DNA of 64,000 bases from contig JBFMGC010000001.1 in assembly GCA_040752815.1 (NCBI GenBank), forward strand, positions 122,230 to 186,229. Direction: 5' to 3'. Below are positions 1 to 8,716 of the stretch, one piece after another. A model generated the notes under the pieces. That model was not told the origin of the DNA. It ran no database searches and saw only the letters and a list, made by a program, of their open reading frames with translations. A program made the translations under genes and the position numbers. Within the stretch, counting starts at the first letter, position 1. Each line of letters starts with the position of its first letter. The DNA comes from Candidatus Zixiibacteriota bacterium (GTDB lineage: Bacteria > Zixibacteria > MSB-5A5 > GN15 > FEB-12).

Positions 1-32
1 GCTGCCAGTTTGGTCAGCGTCTCTTTGATCAT
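1..32 (-). CDS. trpD: anthranilate phosphoribosyltransferase, first codons only
   Basis: Only the first ten codons lie in the window, reading MIKETLTKLA. The ATG overlaps the trpG stop in a TCATGA arrangement, which implies translational coupling. The identity rests on position (trpE-trpG-trpD order) and on the typical start of this enzyme family, so the sequence alone cannot prove it. TrpD would transfer phosphoribosyl from PRPP to anthranilate, the second step of tryptophan synthesis. Confidence 0.55.
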   Translation of the reverse strand, partial: MIKETLTKLA

Positions 33-598
33 GACGGCCAATCCAGAAAGTTACTGATGATCTGTTTGCCGCAGTCGGTTAGTATCGACTCCGGATGAAA
101 CTGCACTCCGAACAACGGGAACGAATCGTGCATCAAACCCATCACCTCGCCATCTGCGGTGTAGGCGACAGCATGCAACTGCGCCGGCAGGGTTTCTTCG
201 CTGACGATAAGCGAATGGTAGCGTGTCGCCCGAAACGGATTCGGCAGGCCGGCCAGTATGCCTTTGCCGCGATGGTAGATCTCCGACGTCTTGCCGTGAA
301 CGAGCCGTTCCGCCCCCCTTACCTCGGCGCCGTAGGCCTGAGCGATACACTGGTGCCCCAGGCAGACGCCGAGGATTGGGATTTCGGCCTGAAGAGATTC
401 GATGATTTCCAAGCAAAGCTGAGCATCGCGGGGATGTCCCGGCCCCGGCGACAGGACGATCTTCTCGGGACGCATCTCGATCACATCGCCGAGCGCAATC
501 TCGTGCGGTCTGAAAACCCGGACATCACTGTCCCGTTCACCGAAGTACTGAACGATATTATAGATGAACGAATCATAGTTATCTATGAACAGAATCAT
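29..598 (-). CDS. trpG: anthranilate synthase component II, glutamine amidotransferase
   Basis: A 189-residue class I glutamine amidotransferase that frees ammonia from glutamine for the chorismate-converting subunit TrpE. The oxyanion motif SPGPGHP is near residue 50, the nucleophile Cys79 sits in GVCLGHQ, and His168/Glu170 lie in QFHPES, completing the catalytic triad. The length is normal for TrpG/PabA. The start codon overlaps the trpE stop (ATGA), so the two subunits are probably translated in a fixed ratio. A pabA role in folate synthesis is possible for such proteins, but the neighbouring trpE with its Trp attenuator favours tryptophan synthesis. Confidence 0.93.
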   Translation of the reverse strand: MILFIDNYDSFIYNIVQYFGERDSDVRVFRPHEIALGDVIEMRPEKIVLSPGPGHPRDAQLCLEIIESLQAEIPILGVCLGHQCIAQAYGAEVRGAERLVHGKTSEIYHRGKGILAGLPNPFRATRYHSLIVSEETLPAQLHAVAYTADGEVMGLMHDSFPLFGVQFHPESILTDCGKQIISNFLDWPS

Positions 599-2064
599 AA
601 CCGCCCCTCCTCGGCGTCAGCAATAGCCCGCTTAAGAACCGCTATTTTGTTCCGGGTTTCCAGATGCTCCTGGGCAGGGATAGAATCGGCCACGATACCT
701 GCGCCCCCTTGCAGCAGAAGCTCGCCGTTGCGCCGAATGATCGTGCGTATCGTGATGCACATGTCGAAATCGCCGGAAAGCGAGAAATACCCGACCGACC
801 CGGCATACGGCCCGCGGGCAGAACGCTCCTGCTCGGCAATTATCTCCATCGCCCGCAGCTTGGGAGCTCCTGAGACAGTTCCGGCGGGGAATGTGGCCCG
901 GAAGAGATCAAAGTGGTCACAATCGGAACGCAGTTTACCGGTCACGGTAGAGGTGAGGTGCATGACATGCGAGTACATCTCCAACTGCAATCTGGACGGC
1001 ACGCTCACCGTACCGAATTTGCACACTCTTCCGAGATCGTTGCGGGCGAGATCGATCAGCATCACGTGCTCGGCCCGCTCCTTCTCATTGTGCAACAACT
1101 CCTCGGCCAGCCGGTGATCATCATCGGGCGTTCTGCCGCGCCGGCGAGTTCCGGCGATCGGGCGGGCAGTCGCGAGGCCATCGCGAAGCTTCACCAGCGC
1201 CTCGGGTGAAGAACCGACCAGCTCGATGTCATCGAAATCGAGATAGTACATGTAAGGCGACGGATTGAGCATACGAAGCGCACGATAGACCTGGAAGCAA
1301 TCGACAGCGGACTGGCGCCGCTCACACTGCGAGACCACCGCCTGGAAGATGTCACCCTTGACGATGTGCTCCTTGACCTTGAGCACCATCGCCTCGAAGT
1401 CGGCCGGGCTGAAATTGGAACGATAGTCGCCGTTGGCGACAGCCGGTTCGCGATGATTCGGCACTCGCTCACCGGCCAGTGTCGATCTTACCTGCTCCAG
1501 TGAAACCGGCTCCTTGCCGGAGTGGAGCGTCCCTCCCCTATGACGCAGCCGCACCAGTTTCATGCGCCTCATGTAGTGATCGAAAACGAGCAGCTTATCG
1601 ACAAAATAGAACAACCCGAGAGGCCAGTCCGAACGGGAAAGCAGGCCCTGAAGTTTGGGCTCGAAAAACTTGACGATATCGTATGACGTAAATCCAACTA
1701 TTCCCCCCAGCAAGGGCATCTCTAAACGCGACGAGGTCTCGAATCTATCCAGGATTAGTTTCAGGCCGTCGAACGGGGCGCCCACGGCCGAATGGGGAAC
1801 GACAGCACTCCCGCTGGCGGAACTGACTAACGTATCCTGATCGCGAATTTCGATTCGAAGCAGCGGATCAATGCCAATAAAAGTGTAACGTCCGGCCGAC
1901 TTCGCGTCCTCCGCCGATTCCAGGAGGAACCGCGCGCCCACCGATTGCAGTTTCATGAAAGCCGACACCGGCGTTTCCAGATCGCCCGGGAGGTCGAGTT
2001 CTTCCAGGTCGAGAGGGTACCTGGCTTTTGGGGGTTGATCGGCGAGGACGTCGAAGATATTCAA
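595..2064 (-). CDS. trpE: anthranilate synthase component I
   Basis: This chorismate-utilising enzyme (489 residues) makes anthranilate from chorismate with ammonia from TrpG. Visible landmarks are the N-terminal feedback-inhibition motif FLLESAE, the GTRRRGRTPDDD and EKERAEHVMLIDLARND blocks of the active site, and GTVSGAPKLRAMEII near the C-terminus. I chose the TTG at 2064 (LNIFDVLADQ) because a GGAG lies six bases upstream. An in-frame ATG at 2094 lies inside the attenuator hairpin and is an unlikely start. The gene is first in a trpE-trpG-trpD operon controlled by the leader described at 2074-2277. Confidence 0.93.
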   Translation of the reverse strand: MNIFDVLADQPPKARYPLDLEELDLPGDLETPVSAFMKLQSVGARFLLESAEDAKSAGRYTFIGIDPLLRIEIRDQDTLVSSASGSAVVPHSAVGAPFDGLKLILDRFETSSRLEMPLLGGIVGFTSYDIVKFFEPKLQGLLSRSDWPLGLFYFVDKLLVFDHYMRRMKLVRLRHRGGTLHSGKEPVSLEQVRSTLAGERVPNHREPAVANGDYRSNFSPADFEAMVLKVKEHIVKGDIFQAVVSQCERRQSAVDCFQVYRALRMLNPSPYMYYLDFDDIELVGSSPEALVKLRDGLATARPIAGTRRRGRTPDDDHRLAEELLHNEKERAEHVMLIDLARNDLGRVCKFGTVSVPSRLQLEMYSHVMHLTSTVTGKLRSDCDHFDLFRATFPAGTVSGAPKLRAMEIIAEQERSARGPYAGSVGYFSLSGDFDMCITIRTIIRRNGELLLQGGAGIVADSIPAQEHLETRNKIAVLKRAIADAEEGRL

Positions 2065-2073
2065 AGGACTCTC

Positions 2074-2165
2074 CAAAAACAAGAAGCCCGCCATCTCTGC
2101 GATAGCGGGCTTGATTTTTCGTTATCCTGAAGCGGTTACACCGGCACAGGCCCACTATCGCAGAG
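2074..2165 (-). promoter_or_regulatory. trp attenuator with competing antiterminator and terminator
   Basis: On the minus strand, CTCTGCGATAGTGGGC (2165-2150) can pair over 16 positions, with one G-U, with GCCCGCTATCGCAGAG (2110-2095). The 5' part of that second arm can instead pair with a GGCGGGCT arm (about 2092-2085) to give an 8-bp GC-rich hairpin followed by TCTTGTTTTT, a rho-independent terminator just before trpE. The first arm lies inside the leader reading frame a few codons after tandem Trp codons. This is the standard geometry of ribosome-mediated attenuation: stalling at Trp frees the antiterminator, while completion of the leader lets the terminator form. Confidence 0.85.
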
Positions 2166-2240
2166 GCGACGGTACCACCAAAAGTAGACAGTAAAGCTGA
2201 CTGAGATAAAGAGGGCCGATATGAAAGCCGGGGTAATCAT
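2136..2240 (-). CDS. trpL: trp operon leader peptide with tandem Trp codons
   Basis: A 34-codon frame starts ATG ATT ACC CCG and ends GTG CCG GTG TAA. It contains two adjacent TGG codons within TVYFWWYRR. These are followed by CGT CGC CTC TGC GAT AGT GGG, which forms the first arm of the antiterminator. No Shine-Dalgarno sequence precedes the ATG, and the predicted transcription start is only about 0-3 bases upstream, so the leader may be translated from a leaderless message. The peptide is hydrophobic in its first half, but its role is most likely Trp sensing. Confidence 0.78.
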   Translation of the reverse strand: MITPAFISALFISVSFTVYFWWYRRLCDSGPVPV

Positions 2241-2249
2241 TTCAGATCG

Positions 2250-2277
2250 AATATACCTGGATTTCCATTTTTGTCAA
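2250..2277 (-). promoter_or_regulatory. sigma-70 promoter of the trp operon
   Basis: On the minus strand TTGACA (2277-2272) is followed after 16 bases by TATATT (2255-2250). The predicted start falls near 2243, almost on top of the leader-peptide ATG at 2240. Confidence 0.8.
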
Positions 2278-2432
2278 GGGGGTATTTGGTGTCCGACTGA
2301 AAGCCAGATTGACTCCGTTCGATCCCGCAAACGTCCGGTGGCGGCACTTGCTTACTTTTGCGCCGTACGGCCTCGATCGTCGTACGGCAATTCACACCTG
2401 CAACCATTTGACCAACAACGAGATGTCCGGCC

Positions 2433-5400
2433 CTATAGACAGTCCGGCAGGCCTACGGACGATCCGGAAATGAACAAATAATCGATCAGCATAGTGATGT
2501 CGCCAATCGAAATATCCTCGGCCTGAGGCTCAGCGCCGCCGGACTGGTTGATATCGGCCTCAGCTAGGCAGGGTATGACACCGAAATCACCGCCGATAAA
2601 CAGCGCATCGATCATGGTGGTCACGTCGCCGATAGTCGGCTCGTCATCACCGCTGCCGTTGGCATCACCGACTCGAGCGACGCAGCACCCTTCGCATCCG
2701 TCCGGGACACCATTACCATTCGAGTCAATGTGATCGTCGTAGCCGGGACACAAATCACAATCATCACCGACGCCGTCGCCGTCTGCGTCGGCTTCCTGCC
2801 CAAACGGGTTAAACAGATCAGGACAATTGTCCACCGGGCAGAGGTTGGCCGCAAAACCCGGGTCGCCCCACTCATCACCGTCAGTATCGGTACAGGTGTC
2901 GCAGGCATCGCCGATCCCATCCTGGTCGGCGTCTGCCTGATTCGAGTTGGCTGACTCCGGGCAGTTATCTTCCTGTGCGCATAGGCCATCATCGTCAATA
3001 TCGTTTTGCGCGTCGAACACGCATGGATCGCACAGGTCCCCTACTTTGTCATAGTCAAGATCGGACTGGTCGAGGTTGGCCAGGTCGGGACAGTTGTCGC
3101 AGCCATCGGCAAGGCCGTCGCCATCGGAATCCGCGCCGCCGCTGCAATCAAGATACAGACGGTACATAGACCGTCCGTGGGTGGCCGCGGCGATCTGGCG
3201 GGTCGGCTGATTGAAATCCAGGTCCAGGACCGGCTGCATCGGCATACCGTCACCGAGCGGCGCCCATGAGACTCCCAGGTCTTCGGTGTAGAACACTCCG
3301 AAGTCGGTGGCGATATACAGCGTCGACGAGTTCGCCGGGTCGACTATGACGTCGTTGATCGGAGCGTCGGGGAGATTGCCGGCGATCGGCGTCCACGTCA
3401 TTCCATAATCGTCAGTGCGGTAGATATGGGCAACCCACTCGGCGAGCTGGTAACCCGACAGAGTTACATACGCCACGGATGCATCAGTGGGATCGGGAGT
3501 GACACGGGTTATCCAGCGATCGGGAAGACCGGCGGAACGGTTGAGCCAGCTTGTGCCGCCGTTAAGCGTGACCCACACGTTGGCGTCACCGGTACCGACA
3601 TAGATGACATCGCTGTCGGCTGCGGTCAGCCCGATAGTCGATATGACATTACTTCCCGGAGCAAAGTCGCCGTCGGTGAGATCGCCGCTAATCGCTGTCC
3701 AGTTGGACGCGGCGTTGGTCGTTCGATAAATCCGGTGGGAGCCGAGGTAAAGCACGCCGGCGTTGTTCGGGTCCATGGCGAAAGGGGTGTTCCAGTTAAA
3801 CCGATCGCCGCGGTTGATTCCGGCGCCGGCATTGGCGAAACTGGCGCCGCCATTGGTTGATTTAGTGATATTCCCCCATTGCCATTCGGCATAGGCGATG
3901 TTGGGGTTGGTATGATCCACTAAACAGTAGAAACCGTCGCCGCCGAGAACGTGCTGCCAGAACGCCAGCGTCCCGTCAGGAGTACGAAGTGTGCCACGGT
4001 CCTGGGTGCCACCGTATAGCCTTGCCGGATTGTGGGGATCGATTGCCACCGTATAAAACTGGGTGTTCGGGAAGTTGGTTAGGCCTTGCCAGTTGTCGTA
4101 TAAGCCGCCTGTTGTGCTCAAGTACACGCCGCCGTCGTTTCCGACCAAGACAAAGTTGGGCGACCCGGGATGGATATACATGGCGTGCTGATCGGCGTAA
4201 ATGTAAGGCTCGGTCCAGTCGCCGATCTGCTGCCAATTGAATCCTCCGTCGTCGGAACGGTAAATATCCACGCCCCCCAGATACAACCGGTCAGGAACTC
4301 CCGGTGCGACTTTTATCATGGCAAAGTAGTAACCGCGATACGTGACCGCAGCATCGGCCACCCCCGCGCCGAGGCGCGTCCACGAATCACCGAGGTCATC
4401 GCTGCGATAAACATCCGTACCTTCGGGCGGGTATGTCCAGTAAAAGGCGTATACGCGAGTGGACTGCGGATCCAGCGTCAATCCTATCCGCCCGACTGTC
4501 GGACCGGTGGGCAGGTCAGTATCAGACATCAGCTGCCAGGTGTCGCCCCCGTCGGTCGAACGGTACAGTCCGCTAGTCGAGCCGACCATCACCTCCGACA
4601 CCGTGTACGTGCTCTCCAGCGACCAGTGTCTCTCCCACATGGCCGCGAACAGCGTACCTGTCGATGGGTGAATGATGACTTCAGCACAGCCGGTAAACTC
4701 CGAGATGTAGAGAACTGATTCCCAGTTGGCGCCGCCATCGGTAGAGCGATATAAACCTCGCTCCGGATTAGGCTCCCAGAGCCGCCCCATTACAGCGGCG
4801 TAAACTATGTTCGAGTTATTCGGATCTACCAGGATGCGCCCGATCCCGAAACTGAGCGGCAACCCCGAGAACGTCCACGTCTCGCCCCCGTCGGTGCTCT
4901 TGTACAGTCCGGTCCCGTCATAGGTCTGAACACGGCCGTTGATCTCCCCTGTACCGGCATAGACGACATTGGGGTTGTTCGGGTCGACCGCCACGGCCCC
5001 CATGGAGTAAGTCCCCACCTCATCGAATACCGCTCTCCAGGTCAGGCCGCGATCTGCTGTCTTGAAAATGCCGGCTCCGGCGCTGGCGGCGTAAATCGTG
5101 GCCGAATCGGTTGGGTCGACCGCCAGATCGGTGATGCGCCCCGGGACATTGGTCGGCCCGGCCAACTGCCAGTTGAGAGCGGCCTCGCCGCTGAGGGCGC
5201 TTTCCGCCCGGGCCTTGGCTCTCATTTCGCGGTACTTGTCCGCAGCTTGAAGCCGCCGAACCGGATCGACCAACTTAGACGGGTAGGCTCGCTGTATGTA
5301 AAACCACTCATTCGGAAGAGCGCCAATCTTGCCCCATTTGTCTTTCGAAGGTGGCGTGAGTGGCCCGGAAGTTGAATGCGGGGTCGTCCGGTTGAAGCTT

Positions 5401-5477
5401 GCCGCATAGACTAGTGCGATAAGTACAATGCCCAGACTAGATGCCAGTGTAAACGATGCCCGTCGGCTTGTCTTCAT
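2433..5477 (-). CDS. secreted Asp-box beta-propeller protein with type 3 repeats and dockerin-like tail
   Basis: A 1,014-residue exported protein. The ATG at 5477 follows AGAGGAC and gives a signal peptide ([20 protein letters not shown]). The body carries many sortilin/sialidase-type Asp-box motifs (for example [24 protein letters not shown]) alternating with DPxNPxxxYAG, as in VPS10-like propellers. Next come calcium-binding thrombospondin type 3 repeats ([15 protein letters not shown] and relatives). The last ~85 residues hold two dockerin-like modules ([32 protein letters not shown]). There are no obvious sialidase catalytic residues, so a binding or structural surface role is more likely than catalysis. 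It is transcribed alone, convergent with nothing and divergent from the epimerase gene. Confidence 0.82.
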   Translation of the reverse strand: MKTSRRASFTLASSLGIVLIALVYAASFNRTTPHSTSGPLTPPSKDKWGKIGALPNEWFYIQRAYPSKLVDPVRRLQAADKYREMRAKARAESALSGEAALNWQLAGPTNVPGRITDLAVDPTDSATIYAASAGAGIFKTADRGLTWRAVFDEVGTYSMGAVAVDPNNPNVVYAGTGEINGRVQTYDGTGLYKSTDGGETWTFSGLPLSFGIGRILVDPNNSNIVYAAVMGRLWEPNPERGLYRSTDGGANWESVLYISEFTGCAEVIIHPSTGTLFAAMWERHWSLESTYTVSEVMVGSTSGLYRSTDGGDTWQLMSDTDLPTGPTVGRIGLTLDPQSTRVYAFYWTYPPEGTDVYRSDDLGDSWTRLGAGVADAAVTYRGYYFAMIKVAPGVPDRLYLGGVDIYRSDDGGFNWQQIGDWTEPYIYADQHAMYIHPGSPNFVLVGNDGGVYLSTTGGLYDNWQGLTNFPNTQFYTVAIDPHNPARLYGGTQDRGTLRTPDGTLAFWQHVLGGDGFYCLVDHTNPNIAYAEWQWGNITKSTNGGASFANAGAGINRGDRFNWNTPFAMDPNNAGVLYLGSHRIYRTTNAASNWTAISGDLTDGDFAPGSNVISTIGLTAADSDVIYVGTGDANVWVTLNGGTSWLNRSAGLPDRWITRVTPDPTDASVAYVTLSGYQLAEWVAHIYRTDDYGMTWTPIAGNLPDAPINDVIVDPANSSTLYIATDFGVFYTEDLGVSWAPLGDGMPMQPVLDLDFNQPTRQIAAATHGRSMYRLYLDCSGGADSDGDGLADGCDNCPDLANLDQSDLDYDKVGDLCDPCVFDAQNDIDDDGLCAQEDNCPESANSNQADADQDGIGDACDTCTDTDGDEWGDPGFAANLCPVDNCPDLFNPFGQEADADGDGVGDDCDLCPGYDDHIDSNGNGVPDGCEGCCVARVGDANGSGDDEPTIGDVTTMIDALFIGGDFGVIPCLAEADINQSGGAEPQAEDISIGDITMLIDYLFISGSSVGLPDCL

Positions 5478-5683
5478 ATATGTCCTCTTTTGAGTGCCGC
5501 TTGGCGGCCGAAACGTAGAAATGCTAAGTAAACGTGAAACCGTGCCGAGATTTAACTTTAGACGGAGAGTCGCGCCAAAGTGTTTACAAAAACTCGCTGA
5601 CGGCGGACCCCTCGAATCCGGCGCCGGTCTACAAATGTCGTACGCCCAGAATAAACTAATTACCACTCCCTCGCGCTACAGCC

Positions 5684-5705
5684 AAAAAGCCCTTTTTAGA
5701 GGGCT
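5684..5705 (-). terminator. minus-strand terminator-like hairpin
   Basis: Read on the minus strand, AGCCCT-CTAAAA-AGGGCT is followed by TTTTTGG. This is a compact rho-independent terminator form, but no clear minus-strand gene lies directly upstream of it. It sits about 207 bases ahead of the propeller gene start and might attenuate that gene or end a short RNA. Confidence 0.5.
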
Positions 5706-5759
5706 CACCGATTCCGGTGTCTCCAATTCGGTGCTAGTTTATGAGCGTGCACCAGATCG

Positions 5760-5935
5760 TGGGCGGCAGACTTCCCGACAAGCGAGGGCGGCAGACCTCC
5801 CGGTCTGCCCCTTGCTGATCCTTCCACGATATACGGACAGACGAGGACCCCGGATTCAGTCCGGGGCAGGCTCTGCCGCGCACAGAAACGGGCAGACGAG
5901 GACCCGCCGGCGGCGGGGCCGCGCACGGACTATCA
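5760..5935. repeat. GC-rich intergenic repeat cluster (REP-like)
   Basis: GGGCGGCAGAC occurs twice (5761, 5787). GGCAGACC-TCCC-GGTCTGCC (5790-5809) is a perfect 8-bp hairpin with a four-base loop, and CCCCGG-ATTCAGT-CCGGGG forms another. CAGACGAGGACC recurs near 5840 and 5893. This looks like a degenerate family of short palindromic repeats; copies elsewhere in the genome would be expected. Confidence 0.55.
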
Positions 5936-6188
5936 GTTGTTGGGGCACTAGCACATGCGTGCACCATGCCGGCAAGAAAAGACAAACTAGGGAACTTTCT
6001 GTGAAATATGCTATTATTGCTAAAATCGACGGAGCCTGCCGGCCGCTTTTATCATCCGCAGGCAGCCGATACATTAATAGGCACTCGTCGCACAGTGCAC
6101 ACTTAAGCGACATGATTCTGTCTTTATCAGGATTTGAGAGTCAATAAACGCAACGCCGACGAGCATGCGGTCGGCAGAAAGGTGGCAT

Positions 6189-7136
6189 ATGAGTCGCGTG
6201 TTAGTGACGGGCGGGGCCGGGTTTATTGGCAGTCATCTTGTCGACGCACTCGTCGGAAAAGGGCACGAAGTCACCGTGTTCGACAACTTCTCCACCGGCC
6301 GCGAGGAGAATCTTAGTTCCTCTCTTTCGAAAGTCAAAGTAATCCGCGAAGACATCCTGAACCTGCAGGCGCTCTCACAGGCGGCCACCGGGACGAACCT
6401 CATTTACCACCTGGCCGCGATCTCATCGGTGCCACTTTCTGTAGATAACCCTACCGAGACATTCCAGGTGAATCTGATTGGCACGAGTAACGTGCTCGAG
6501 GCGGCCCGGCGCAGCGGCATCAAGCGAGTCGTGTTTATCTCGTCAGCGTCTGTCTACGGCGCCGATGCTCCCGTGCCGTTCCGCGAAACTTTGCCGCTCG
6601 AAGGCAGCTCTCCCTATGCCACGAGCAAGCTGATAGGCGAGCAGCTTTGCAACCTCTATAGGCGACTTTACGGACTCGAAACCGTGGCCCTTCGGTTGTT
6701 CAGTGTTTACGGGCCGCGCCAGAATCCGCGGTCACAGTATGCCAATGTCATCCCGGCGTTTTCCACGCGATTGTTGAGAGGCGAAGCGCCGGTCATCTAC
6801 GGCACCGGCAAACAAACCAGGGACTTCATCTTTGTAGGCGACGTGGTGAAAGCGCTGTGGGTCGCGGGCAGAAAGAACGGAATCAATGGTGAGGTCATCA
6901 ATTTCGGCTCGGGCAGACAGACTACCGTATTGCAGCTTCTCGCTCTGATTAGCAAGTCCCTCAGAATCGATATCCCCCCGCAGTTCGCGCCCGCCAAGCC
7001 GGGGGACGACCCCCGCACGTGCGCGGACACGCGAAAGGCGCGACGCGTACTGGGCATCGAGAAGCTGACCCCGTTAGAGTCGGGACTGAAGAAGACCTGC
7101 ACCTGGTTTAGGCAGTTGCACGAGGCCGGGAGTTGA
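6189..7136 (+). CDS. NAD-dependent sugar-nucleotide epimerase/dehydratase
   Basis: A 315-residue extended short-chain dehydrogenase. The ATG at 6189 follows AAAGGTGG and starts MSRVLVTGGAGFIGSH, the Rossmann NAD-binding motif. The catalytic serine lies in SSASVYG and the Tyr/Lys pair in YATSK. Family length is normal. The closest general types are UDP-glucose 4-epimerase and UDP-glucuronate decarboxylase-like enzymes; the exact substrate cannot be told. It lies just upstream of the two-component genes and the polysaccharide operon and probably supplies a sugar nucleotide to that pathway. Confidence 0.85.
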   Translation: MSRVLVTGGAGFIGSHLVDALVGKGHEVTVFDNFSTGREENLSSSLSKVKVIREDILNLQALSQAATGTNLIYHLAAISSVPLSVDNPTETFQVNLIGTSNVLEAARRSGIKRVVFISSASVYGADAPVPFRETLPLEGSSPYATSKLIGEQLCNLYRRLYGLETVALRLFSVYGPRQNPRSQYANVIPAFSTRLLRGEAPVIYGTGKQTRDFIFVGDVVKALWVAGRKNGINGEVINFGSGRQTTVLQLLALISKSLRIDIPPQFAPAKPGDDPRTCADTRKARRVLGIEKLTPLESGLKKTCTWFRQLHEAGS

Positions 7137-7218
7137 ATTAGCGACCTGATCGCGGTGAAACGGGCAAGGACAAATTGTTTTCCGTGCGGGTGCCATTAAC
7201 GTACAATAGTCCCCGAAC

Positions 7219-8685
7219 ATGACTGTACGCGCCAAGCTTATTCTTTCTTATTCCGTGATGGCCGCAACCGTAGTAGCCGCGGCGGTGGCCACTACATTGG
7301 CCATGATCAACTGGCAGGACGCAGCGGGAAAATTGGCCCACAGCCGACAGCAGAGCATGCAGGCCGAGGCGCTGCGGGTCATGATGTTCCGCCAGGTGAC
7401 CAAGGGTCTTGACTACTTGAGCAACGCCGGAGGTACAGTCGAGGACTTCCAGCAACTGCAGGTCCAGATTAAGGCCGCGCTGGACAAGCTGCTGGCCGGG
7501 GTCACCTCCGATATCGAGGCCGACCATGTCGAGAGTCTCGATGAAACCCAGACCGAGCTGCGCTGGGTGCTGGCTCAGATACTGACGGCCAGCACTGGTC
7601 CCGGCTCCCGATTCGACCCGGTCGGGGCCCGCACCCGACTGCGGGAAATCGCCGATGAGGTCACCGACGACGTAGCCATACTTAACCAGTATTATCATCA
7701 CGTGATGGACGACCGACTGGCCGATGCCTCACGCGCGGGCCAATCGGCGGTGCTCACGGCAGGAATAGCCGTAGTTATCGCTCTCTCGCAGTTGCTCGTT
7801 CTGGTAATCCTGAGCAACCGGTGGCTGGTGCGTCCGATGAGCAGAATCACACAGGTAACTGAACGTATCAGTCAGGGGGATTTCGACGACCGGGTCGGTA
7901 TCGAGGCTGCCGACGAGTGGGGTACGCTGGCGACTGCGATCGATAAGATGGCGTCGTCACTCAAAGCGCTTGAACGCCAACTGCTCGCCAAAGAACGGTT
8001 CGCCGCGCACGGCGAGATTATCGCCTACACCGCGCACAATATCAAGAACCCCCTGGCGGCGATCAGGGCGGCGGCGCAGGTCACGCTTCGCGCGGTGGAA
8101 GACAGGGATCACGAGACTGCGGAATCGCTCAAGGATATCGTGGCCACAGTGGACCGCATGGACGCCTGGGTGAAGGGGCTGATGAATCTCGCCGCGCCGA
8201 CCCAGTTGCGCCAGGATGATGTCGATATAAACCAGTTGGTCGATGAAGTCCTGCATATCGCGGAAACACGGGCGGCAGGCGATGGTGTCGGTCTCGTGCG
8301 TGAGTTTGGAAACGACCTTCCGAGGATTCGCGTTGATTCCGCCCTGATACAGCAGGCGCTCAGCGTGGTAATATCGAATGCTATAGAGGCCGAGAGCCGG
8401 ACGATAAGGGTCATCACCGGTGTCAAGAGAGGGGCAGTCAACGATCGGATGCTGACCGTTACGATTGCCGACGACGGCCGCGGGGTGTCGCCCGAGGTCA
8501 TGCCGAAGCTGTTCCGCGCGTTTGTCACAGATAAGAAGGGCGGCACCGGCCTTGGGCTGGCCCAGGCCAAGAAGTTTGTGGAGCTCCATCGGGGCCTGCT
8601 GACAATACAGAGTGAGCCGGAAAAAGGCACGACGGTGCTGATTGAACTGCCGGAGTCCCAGAAACCGACGCCGCCTGTATCATAA
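7219..8685 (+). CDS. membrane sensor histidine kinase
   Basis: A 488-residue sensor kinase. Transmembrane segments at about residues 6-31 and 178-200 flank an extracytoplasmic helical sensor region. A HAMP domain (about 201-250) follows, then the phospho-accepting His273 in AHNIKNPL, the N box (SNAIEAE), G1 (DDGRGVS) and G2 (GGTGLGLA). It autophosphorylates and should pass phosphate to the response regulator 31 bases downstream. A -10-like TACAAT ends about 13 bases before the ATG and no Shine-Dalgarno is visible, so the message may have almost no leader. Confidence 0.92.
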   Translation: MTVRAKLILSYSVMAATVVAAAVATTLAMINWQDAAGKLAHSRQQSMQAEALRVMMFRQVTKGLDYLSNAGGTVEDFQQLQVQIKAALDKLLAGVTSDIEADHVESLDETQTELRWVLAQILTASTGPGSRFDPVGARTRLREIADEVTDDVAILNQYYHHVMDDRLADASRAGQSAVLTAGIAVVIALSQLLVLVILSNRWLVRPMSRITQVTERISQGDFDDRVGIEAADEWGTLATAIDKMASSLKALERQLLAKERFAAHGEIIAYTAHNIKNPLAAIRAAAQVTLRAVEDRDHETAESLKDIVATVDRMDAWVKGLMNLAAPTQLRQDDVDINQLVDEVLHIAETRAAGDGVGLVREFGNDLPRIRVDSALIQQALSVVISNAIEAESRTIRVITGVKRGAVNDRMLTVTIADDGRGVSPEVMPKLFRAFVTDKKGGTGLGLAQAKKFVELHRGLLTIQSEPEKGTTVLIELPESQKPTPPVS

Positions 8686-8716
8686 TGCCGCCGGGCTTAC
8701 ACATCGGAGAGATACG

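Larger units (their letters stand above)
5478..6188. other. intergenic region with hairpins and short repeats
   Basis: About 710 bases between divergent genes. The first part is the 5' region of the minus-strand propeller gene. The centre is a GC-rich repeat cluster (see 5760-5935) and the right part, AT-richer around 6000-6030, probably holds the epimerase promoter. Open frames here have no recognisable protein character. Confidence 0.5.

Noticed and set aside
95..1117. A 340-codon plus-strand frame opposite trpG and trpE
   Set aside because: It lies wholly over two well-identified minus-strand genes and has no protein pattern; a shadow of G+C-rich coding sequence.
2221..2481. 86-codon plus-strand frame over the trp promoter
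   Set aside because: Overlaps the trp promoter and leader; no protein-like features.
2433..5477. Reading the Asp-box protein as an active sialidase
   Set aside because: Asp boxes are also common in VPS10-like propellers, and the arginine triad of sialidases is not evident.
5494..6147. 217-codon plus-strand frame in the intergenic region
   Set aside because: Arg-rich nonsense composition crossing hairpins and repeats; no ribosome site or family resemblance.
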